64,000 nt of DNA from a virus: positions 39,320 through 103,319 of the IMG/VR virus record IMGVR_UViG_3300044815_000115; one strand, written 5' to 3'. The notes under the pieces were generated by a model that worked only from the letters and a program-made list of their open reading frames with translations, searched no databases and had not been told where the DNA came from. A program made the translations under genes and the position numbers. Positions 59,035 through 64,000 of the stretch are shown here, in pieces; position 1 is the stretch's first letter, and each line of letters opens with the position of its first letter.

Positions 59035-59337
59035 TCAGCCGTCCGACGTCGGCGGCAGCGGAACGGACATCGGGTCGAGTGTCGACGCGTGCCACAGTGG
59101 GCCCTCAACCTGACTGAGCCACGCCTTCCAGCGCTTCCGGAACCTCGGCTGACCGTGGGCGGACTCAAACCACAACGTCACCAGCAGCTCGTGGCGGGTC
59201 AGCTCGTAGTCGTCCTCAACCTCGGACTCGCCGTGCGCCCAGTACAGGTCGGCGAGCATCTCCGTACCGATCCCCTTCATATGGGGCTGACCAAACCGAT
59301 GCGCCGGCGACACCGACACTTGCGGGCTGGGGTTCAT
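59035..59337 (-). CDS. minus-strand hypothetical protein
   Basis: 100 residues. Acidic helical part (VEDDYELTRHELLVTLWFES) and several Trp; no domain recognised. It is convergent with the small gene at 58843-59031 and divergent from 59401. Confidence 0.5.
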   Translation of the reverse strand: MNPSPQVSVSPAHRFGQPHMKGIGTEMLADLYWAHGESEVEDDYELTRHELLVTLWFESAHGQPRFRKRWKAWLSQVEGPLWHASTLDPMSVPLPPTSDG

Positions 59338-59400
59338 GCTCCGATCGTCTCACCCAGGCAGAGCCGGATATGGCCACCGCAACTCACGAAGGAGAACAAC

Positions 59401-59625
59401 ATGATCACCGCCAAGGTGAAGTGCTACCAGAAGACCGAGAGCGGCGTGGGCGACGCCCGGCAGGTGCAGGTCGACTTCAACGCCGACTACAACGACGGCC
59501 GCAACAAGGAGTGGTCGCTGTACACCCCGGCGCTGTCGCTGTCGATGACGCTCAAGGGCGACGTCGCCGACCGCTTCGAGATCGGCAAGGCGTACACGCT
59601 CCAGTTCGTCGGCGAGGAGGACTGA
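59401..59625 (+). CDS. conserved small beta protein
   Basis: 74 residues from ATG 59401 with AAGGAG at 59390-59395. DFNADYNDGRNKEWSLYTPALSLSMTL then FEIGKAYTLQF matches a small single-domain protein recurrent in actinophages, with unknown role. Last plus-strand phage-type gene before the tRNA-like remnant. Confidence 0.65.
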   Translation: MITAKVKCYQKTESGVGDARQVQVDFNADYNDGRNKEWSLYTPALSLSMTLKGDVADRFEIGKAYTLQFVGEED

Positions 59626-59638
59626 CCGCTCCCCAAGC

Positions 59639-59727
59639 GTGCCCGGCCCGACCTCGAAGTCGTTAACCAGGCGGCTGAGGGTAAGCAGCGGGGGCCTTCG
59701 CGAGTTCGACTCTCGTCGGGTACACCA
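59639..59727 (+). other. tRNA-like 3' end, candidate attachment-site remnant
   Basis: GCGAG-TTCGACT-CTCGT (59700-59716) is a normal T-arm with the TTCGA loop, followed directly by acceptor CGGGTAC (59717-59723), A and CCA (59724-59727). GTGCCCG at 59639-59645 can pair with the acceptor, but no D-arm or anticodon arm with a 7-base loop is present in between. It fits the 3' half of a tRNA duplicated at an integration boundary, or a decayed tRNA. Confidence 0.5.
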
Positions 59728-59754
59728 CGTAACTCATCGACCGGTGTGAGCGGG

Positions 59755-60075
59755 CTAGAGGATCGGCCCGTCGGCCTGCGCGTTGCGTTCCAGCCGCCAC
59801 CGCTGCCAGTCGGCCACCTGCTGCGCCCGCACCTCGTCCGCGCCCGCCGCCCGCAGCAAGTCCACCACCACCGCGAACCGGTCCTCAGTTTCCGCCCGTA
59901 CCAGATACGCGCCCAGCACGTGACCCAACACCAGCGGATCCCGACTCACCGCGTGCACCACAGCGACCGCATCATCCACGGGGATCGGTCCGGCACTGGA
60001 CATCAGCCGCTCCACCGTCCCCGACACGCGAGCATCGGCGAGGCGCTGCCCGCCGGTCAGCTTCGGGAGACGCAC
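59755..60075 (-). CDS. AICE-type hypothetical protein
   Basis: 106 residues from GTG 60075; longer readings start at 60135 and a shorter one at ATG 60003. PVDDAVAVVHAVSRDPLVLGHVLGAYLVRAE, then LRAAGADEVRAQQVADWQRWR, is a small helical protein family of actinomycete mobile elements. Overlaps the next minus-strand gene. Confidence 0.5.
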   Translation of the reverse strand: MRLPKLTGGQRLADARVSGTVERLMSSAGPIPVDDAVAVVHAVSRDPLVLGHVLGAYLVRAETEDRFAVVVDLLRAAGADEVRAQQVADWQRWRLERNAQADGPIL

Positions 60076-60323
60076 GAGGGCTCCGTGATCTCGGCCCAGC
60101 CGCCCGGGCGGATCCAACGCTCCACGGTCACGCACGCCGCCCGCTCATGCCAGGCAAGCCACGACCTGGTTCCGCTGCGCCCGGACCGCTGCACCCACCA
60201 GCCGCCCGCGAACGTGCCCATCGCGATCCGCTCGTAGGTGACGGCCGCCGGATCGCCACGGCCCCACGCCCGCAACTCGGCCACCTCGGTCTGCCCATCC
60301 AAGTCGATGCGCTGATACCCCAT
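60057..60323 (-). CDS. AICE-type hypothetical protein
   Basis: 88 residues from ATG 60323 (the reading goes up to 60380). YQRIDLDGQTEVAELRAWGRGDPAAV then TFAGGWWVQRSGRSGTRSWLAW: basic, Trp-rich. Coupled to the gene at 60075. Unknown function. Confidence 0.5.
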   Translation of the reverse strand: MGYQRIDLDGQTEVAELRAWGRGDPAAVTYERIAMGTFAGGWWVQRSGRSGTRSWLAWHERAACVTVERWIRPGGWAEITEPSCVSRS

Positions 60324-60431
60324 GACCTCGGACGGTACCGCGACCCTGCGACAAATCGTGCCGCCTATAAATCTCAGCACCCAAATGCAAGCCGATCCCG
60401 GTTCGCTTTCAATCCAAGATCAGGAGCCGTC

Positions 60432-60812
60432 ATGCAGAAGTACGGAAAGGCCGTCGTCGCCGTGCTGGTTGCGGCCGTCGTCTACGCCTACCAGGCGCTG
60501 TCCGGCGACAACCACATCAACGCCACGGAGTGGGTGTCCGTCGCGATCGCCGGCGTCACCGCCCTCGGCGTGTACGTCGTGCCGCTCGCCCCCGGCGCGA
60601 AGTGGGCCAAGACCGGCGTTGCGGTCGTGCTCGCCGTGCTGCAGATCCTGACGACCGCGATCCTCGGCGGGCTCGGCACCGACGAGATCCTGCTCATGCT
60701 GATCACGGCGGCCGGTGCGGCCGGCATCTGGATCGCCCCAGCGACCACTACGGTCGGCGACCCGGTCGAGGGCCGCTCTGCGGTGTCCGTCGGCGTGGGC
60801 TCCGACAGCTAG
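60432..60812 (+). CDS. holin-like membrane protein
   Basis: 126 residues from ATG 60432, CAGGAG at 60421-60426. Hydrophobic segments at about 5-22 (GKAVVAVLVAAVVYAYQA), 32-52 (WVSVAIAGVTALGVYVVPLA), 58-80 and 82-102. This matches actinophage holin-type proteins (KYGKAVVAVLVA...HINATEW...GVYVVP). A second holin beyond the tRNA-like site is unexpected. Confidence 0.6.
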   Translation: MQKYGKAVVAVLVAAVVYAYQALSGDNHINATEWVSVAIAGVTALGVYVVPLAPGAKWAKTGVAVVLAVLQILTTAILGGLGTDEILLMLITAAGAAGIWIAPATTTVGDPVEGRSAVSVGVGSDS

Positions 60813-60814
60813 CC

Positions 60815-60940
60815 GTGAAGCTCAAGCGCTGCACCCTCTGCCCCTACGCGATGTACGCGCAGCTCGTCAGGAACAGCCGCTACGACGTCTGGGTCATCTA
60901 CTACTGCGAACACTGCGACCGGGACACCACGACCAGATAG
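60815..60940 (+). CDS. tiny zinc-ribbon protein (41 aa)
   Basis: GTG 60815, three bases after the previous stop. RCTLCPYAMY and YYCEHCDRD make two CxxC pairs. Ends before the terminator at 60981. Unknown function. Confidence 0.45.
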   Translation: MKLKRCTLCPYAMYAQLVRNSRYDVWVIYYCEHCDRDTTTR

Positions 60941-60980
60941 GCAGATCGCCCGTCAAGCTCGCCCAGTCGACCACACAGAA

Positions 60981-61030
60981 GACCCCGTACCCCTGAGCCA
61001 TCTCGGCTCGGCGGGTACGGGGTCTGTTTT
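60981..61030. terminator. strong intrinsic terminator, bidirectional
   Basis: GACCCCGTACCC (60981-60992) pairs perfectly with GGGTACGGGGTC (61013-61024), followed by TGTTTT (61025-61030), and an inner GAGCC/GGCTC hairpin. It separates the plus-strand unit from the minus-strand antitoxin-like gene. Confidence 0.85.
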
Positions 61031-61055
61031 GCGTTTGAGGCCACCGACGGTCAGG

Positions 61056-61466
61056 TCAGTAATCGCGGGCGTCTTCCCACCGCTCTACGGCGTCCTGCGA
61101 CTGGTCGCGAACCTGCTGGTCGTCCAGCGTGTAGGCGGGGTCCAGGCCGGTGTCCGCGTCGGCACCGTTCCAGACCGCGATGCGCCACGGGCCGCCGTCG
61201 AGGAGGTTCTGGTTGGAGTAGACGTCGAGCGCGACCTGCTCGGCACTGCCGTTGTCGGTGACGGTCTCGGCCGGGTGCATGGCCTGCCAGATCGTCCCGT
61301 CCTCATTGCCCGCCTGGATCTCGACGGTGTAGGCAGTCACGGGGACGATGCGAGCGGCCGGCTTGCCGTTACGGGTGAGGATGATGTTGGCGCCCTGCTG
61401 GACGCTGGTGACGAGGTCGCCAAGCGTTTTCCGGGCCTCTTCGATTCCTATGTTTTTGCTGCTCAT
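61056..61466 (-). CDS. Phd/YefM-type antitoxin-like protein
   Basis: 136 residues from ATG 61466. IGIEEARKTLGDLVTSVQQGANIILTRNGKPAARIVPV is the Phd/YefM DNA-binding fold (EARxxLxxLxxxV...l.R.gkpva.ivp). The remaining ~85 residues are an unusually long acidic extension without match. No toxin gene lies next to it on either side, which is unusual for the family. The promoter overlaps its palindromes, so it is probably autorepressed. Confidence 0.7.
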   Translation of the reverse strand: MSSKNIGIEEARKTLGDLVTSVQQGANIILTRNGKPAARIVPVTAYTVEIQAGNEDGTIWQAMHPAETVTDNGSAEQVALDVYSNQNLLDGGPWRIAVWNGADADTGLDPAYTLDDQQVRDQSQDAVERWEDARDY

Positions 61467-61472
61467 GTGCAT

Positions 61473-61518
61473 AACCTTAAGGTCTGTGAGGACGCTCGTC
61501 AAGGGAGACCTTAAGGTT
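61473..61518 (-). promoter_or_regulatory. promoter bracketed by ACCTTAAGGT operators
   Basis: ACCTTAAGGT occurs at 61474-61483 and 61508-61517, as part of a 13-base inverted repeat AACCTTAAGGTCT/AGACCTTAAGGTT. On the minus strand TTGACG (61502-61497), 17 bases, TAAGGT (61479-61474) places -10 in the first palindrome. The start codon at 61466 follows by about seven bases, so the transcript may be leaderless. Confidence 0.65.
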
Positions 61519-61786
61519 TCTCTGTTTCAGACTCAGGCCCACCGGGACCTACGTCGAGGTGCGGCCGGTTCTTCCCGCGACCCGCCCGCGCGCACCGGAT
61601 CAGCCACCGGCCGAACCGCTCCGCGTCAGCCGCGGACACCCGCACTGTCACCCCCGCCCCGTTGTACGCGTTCACCCAGATACGGCCGTCGTCGCGGACA
61701 CCACCGGTCAGCTCACCGCCGTCATGCCGGCTCCCCACCCGCAACCGGTCCGGCATCTGATCCTCGGGGGGCTCGGGCGCGCTCAT
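61511..61786 (-). CDS. small hypothetical protein
   Basis: 91 residues from ATG 61786 (overlaps the stop of the next minus-strand gene, ATGA). RIWVNAYNGAGVTVRVSAADAERFGRWLIR looks like a beta hairpin plus helix. Its end overlaps the distal operator of the antitoxin gene. Unknown function. Confidence 0.5.
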   Translation of the reverse strand: MSAPEPPEDQMPDRLRVGSRHDGGELTGGVRDDGRIWVNAYNGAGVTVRVSAADAERFGRWLIRCARAGRGKNRPHLDVGPGGPESETEKP

Positions 61787-62445
61787 CGCGACCACCGCCT
61801 CAACTTGCGGAACCGGCGCCGCCACAGCCGCCACGAATCCGGCCTGCGCAACACGCCCCACAGCAGCAACACCGTCGACGCGACACAAGCGCTGAGGGCG
61901 TCCGTCGACATCGGCCAATGCCCGTGACGGGCCATCGCACCCCACCCGACGGACGTCAGCAGCACCCACGCAGTCGACCACAAGCACGCCTTCACTTGCC
62001 ACGGACTCCACGTCCGCCGCACGGACACCACCGGCGACGACTGCCGTACACCGACCGACGCACGGTCGCCCGGATGCACCCAGCGTGGCTTGCCCCTCGC
62101 CGCATCCCGGGCCCTACGCTGCCGGATCGCATCCGGCGGGATGATCCGATGCGGATTCCGCTCATTGCCCTTCACGTTGTACAGCGGCATCTCGGAGCGG
62201 ATCGCCTGCGCCTCAGCCTCGAGCACCGCGCCCTTACCCGCGAACACCCGCGGATCCCGCTCCCAACGCGTCACCGTGTCGATCCACGGCTGCACATCGA
62301 CGTGCTCCATCAACCGCTCGAACGGCCGGCGCACCGTCTCCCCGACGTAGCCGAGAACCTCCTCCCCGGTTTCGGGATGCTCAACCCAGAACCGGTACAG
62401 GCGACAGTCCCGCAGGTCCGTGGTAGACGACAGGGTCGCGGTCAC
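61783..62445 (-). CDS. GIY-YIG-like domain with C-terminal membrane helices
   Basis: 220 residues. CRLYRFWVEHPETGEEVLGYVGETVRRPFERLMEHV is GIY-YIG-like (LYR...GYVGET..P..R...H), then VLEAEAQAIRSEMPLYNVKGNERNP includes a late E and N-x-P. After about residue 145 two hydrophobic stretches (CLWSTAWVLLTSVGW; SACVASTVLLLWGV) follow and a basic tail. The combination is seen in actinomycete transfer elements near traB. Whether it cleaves DNA is not shown. Confidence 0.6.
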   Translation of the reverse strand: MTATLSSTTDLRDCRLYRFWVEHPETGEEVLGYVGETVRRPFERLMEHVDVQPWIDTVTRWERDPRVFAGKGAVLEAEAQAIRSEMPLYNVKGNERNPHRIIPPDAIRQRRARDAARGKPRWVHPGDRASVGVRQSSPVVSVRRTWSPWQVKACLWSTAWVLLTSVGWGAMARHGHWPMSTDALSACVASTVLLLWGVLRRPDSWRLWRRRFRKLRRWSR

Positions 62446-62492
62446 CGGAGCCCGCGCTTTCCAATTCCGCAGGTGTCGGTCACTATGGGCGC

Positions 62493-62720
62493 ATGTATCA
62501 GATCAAGCTGTTGCACGCCGGCAAGGAGTACGACCCGGTCGTCAGCGAAACCCTGTCGACGCCCTTCGAGCCGCGCGAAGGTTTGATCTACCGGTTCCGC
62601 GAAAGCCGCGACACTGTCCGCGCTGTTCGGTACAAGGTCCTGCGCATCGAGATCGATCAGCAGTGGGGCGACACCGCCAACGGTGTCGCCTGGGTGTACG
62701 TCACCAAACTGACCGAATAG
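62493..62720 (+). CDS. small hypothetical protein
   Basis: 75 residues from ATG 62493; beta-rich with alternating charges (YRFRESRDTVRAVRYKVLRI). Divergent from the gene at 62445 and convergent with the FtsK-like gene. Confidence 0.5.
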   Translation: MYQIKLLHAGKEYDPVVSETLSTPFEPREGLIYRFRESRDTVRAVRYKVLRIEIDQQWGDTANGVAWVYVTKLTE

Positions 62721-62725
62721 TTCGC

Positions 62726-63997
62726 TCACGCCGACTCCTCGACGGCCTGTTCCGCCGCGTGTTCCTCGGCTACCAGGTCCCCGAAGAGCGTCCTGGCCAG
62801 CGCCGCAGCACGAGCCTGGCCCTTCTCGGTGACCCGGTAGCCGCCCTCACGAGTCAGCAGGCCCTCGGTTTCGAACTTCGCGCCAGGCTTGGTGATCGTG
62901 GACAGTGCCGGAGCCTTACCTCCTGCAGCCGCCTTCAGCCACACCGAATGCCGGCTGATCGCCGTAGGGCCAAGGCCGGGACTCCGGTAGGCGACCGCCA
63001 GAACCACATCCTCGGCCTGCATCGCCTGACCCGCGAACGGGCCAAGAGACTCGACCGTCACCCCCGACGGGACATCGGGCAGATACGACAACAGCCGCCG
63101 CTTCCCACCCGGGCCCTGGCCGGCACGCCACAAATCCATCAGACCTTCCCGCTCGTACACCTCGACCGTCTCCGCAGGCAGAACGGGCGCGGTCAGGATC
63201 GGATTGTTGTCCCGGTCGAACAGGTGGTCGTAGATGTTGCCGTCCTCGTCCCGGCGGTGCACGTAGGCGCCACGGACCGGCACGGCAGGCGAATCCGCCT
63301 CAACCATCAGCATCATGCCGGGCAGGCGCGGCAGCTCCGACGGCATGTAGTCGCCCTTGTAGCCGGTCAGGCGCGCCTGACCGTCACCCATGCGCATCAC
63401 CTGCATGGCAATCTGGTTCAGGTTGTCACGCAGCACACTGTTGCCCGTATCGGCAAGCCCGCCGCCCTGGGTGGCGATTTCAAGCATCGTTGCGGTCGAG
63501 CGCTGCAGACGCAACAGCTTCGTCAGGCCGGCGACGAAGTCGTCATCACCGGCGTGCAGGTGGAACTCCTCGATCGTCCACCGCTGCGGTGGGCCGTCCC
63601 GCTCCGGCGTCCACAACGCTTCCACCGGCGCCGGACGTCCGTGACGGTCCCTGGATTCGAGCATCGTCAGCATCTGCTGCCGACGCTCCATCTCGGCCGT
63701 ATACGAAACCAGCATCACGTCACGGTGCTCGACAGTGCAGCCCATGGGGATGACGCCGATGAACTCGGCGAAGTCCATGAAGTTCTTGCCGTCCCACAGG
63801 CCCGGGAAAATTCCGGCGTACAGGTCGTTCAACAGCGCGATCTGCGTGACCACGGTCTTGCCGGAGCCGGTGACCCCGTATCGGCCGCCGCCGCCGGCCT
63901 GGCCCGGCACCCACAGAATCCGCTCGGCGTCATCGCCTAGCAACGTCTGGCCGGCGTGCCCGTACAGGCCACCGTCGGAGCCCTTGCGGATGCCCAC
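62726..63997 (-). CDS. FtsK/TraB-like DNA translocase, truncated by the window
   Basis: At least 423 residues; the start may be GTG 63997 or lie beyond the window. Walker A is YGVTGSGKT (residues about 40-48) and RWTIEEFHLHAG a possible Walker B. The rest has the alpha/beta core of SpoIIIE/FtsK/TraB motors used by actinomycete plasmids and AICEs to move double-stranded DNA between mycelia. A C-terminal winged-helix-like part (KFETEGLLTREGGYRVTEKG) would recognise transfer repeats. An ATPase of another HerA/FtsK type cannot be excluded. Confidence 0.6.
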   Translation of the reverse strand: MGIRKGSDGGLYGHAGQTLLGDDAERILWVPGQAGGGGRYGVTGSGKTVVTQIALLNDLYAGIFPGLWDGKNFMDFAEFIGVIPMGCTVEHRDVMLVSYTAEMERRQQMLTMLESRDRHGRPAPVEALWTPERDGPPQRWTIEEFHLHAGDDDFVAGLTKLLRLQRSTATMLEIATQGGGLADTGNSVLRDNLNQIAMQVMRMGDGQARLTGYKGDYMPSELPRLPGMMLMVEADSPAVPVRGAYVHRRDEDGNIYDHLFDRDNNPILTAPVLPAETVEVYEREGLMDLWRAGQGPGGKRRLLSYLPDVPSGVTVESLGPFAGQAMQAEDVVLAVAYRSPGLGPTAISRHSVWLKAAAGGKAPALSTITKPGAKFETEGLLTREGGYRVTEKGQARAAALARTLFGDLVAEEHAAEQAVEESA

Positions 63998-64000
63998 GCG

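Noticed and set aside
59639-59727. A complete functional tRNA gene
   Set aside because: Acceptor and T-arm are good, but there is no D-loop GG and no 5-pair/7-base anticodon arm.
62420-63940. 506-codon plus-strand frame opposite the FtsK-like gene
   Set aside because: Arg/His-rich shadow composition; the minus strand carries a Walker A and a winged-helix end.
1-64000. Integrase, recombinase or phage polymerase
   Set aside because: No tyrosine or serine recombinase motif, and no polymerase motif, was recognised in any plausible frame; they may lie outside the window.

Overview
The window is high-GC DNA with GTG/ATG/TTG starts, Shine-Dalgarno sites and long chains of ATGA/GTGA start-stop overlaps. 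It reads as the genome of a tailed, long-tail (siphovirus-type) actinobacteriophage or prophage, joined at its right end to a conjugation-type module of an actinomycete integrative element or plasmid. The host genus cannot be fixed from the sequence. No rRNA, CRISPR array, insertion sequence, integrase or phage DNA polymerase was found.

Left part (1-28400), early region. About 70 mostly tiny plus-strand genes are packed as overlapping cistrons. Recognisable ones are the tail of a cytosine-5 DNA methyltransferase, a Sak4/RecA-like ATPase, an HNH endonuclease, a DnaN-like sliding clamp, an ASCH protein, a PadR-like regulator, a VRR-NUC nuclease, a LexA-type winged helix, a MazG-like pyrophosphohydrolase, a DUF4326 protein, an endonuclease VII, a replication initiator-like protein with a repeat cluster inside its gene (candidate origin), a helicase-loader candidate, a DnaB helicase and a DUF3850/ASCH protein. 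More than twenty of the remaining small proteins carry CxxC or other cysteine clusters. Three minus-strand DNA-binding genes (3124-3384, 12501-12746, 18421-18612) interrupt the array, each with its own palindromic operator set in the divergent gap. The regulator at 3484-4346 appears frameshifted.

Middle part (28400-56560). A T5orf172 (GIY-YIG superfamily) gene with its own apparent promoter and terminator sits before the late region like a moron. Then come terminase small and large subunits, portal, MuF-like head protein, capsid protease with an internal start for a scaffold, DUF2190-type decoration protein, major capsid protein, head fibre/decoration proteins (one with nineteen 20-residue repeats), neck proteins, major tail protein, tail assembly chaperones with a CCCAAAA -1 frameshift, a 1264-residue tape measure protein carrying an NlpC/P60-like domain, and minor tail proteins.

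Right part (56560-64000). A structured intergenic element precedes an amidase endolysin and holin-like membrane proteins. At 59639-59727 the DNA ends in a tRNA-like T-arm, acceptor and CCA, as expected of an attachment-site remnant. Beyond it gene direction is largely reversed: two AICE-like small genes, another holin-like gene, a Phd/YefM-type antitoxin without a visible toxin, a GIY-YIG-like membrane protein and a truncated FtsK/TraB-like ATPase running off the window. Tandem integration of two elements, or a phage-plasmid chimera, are the two readings.
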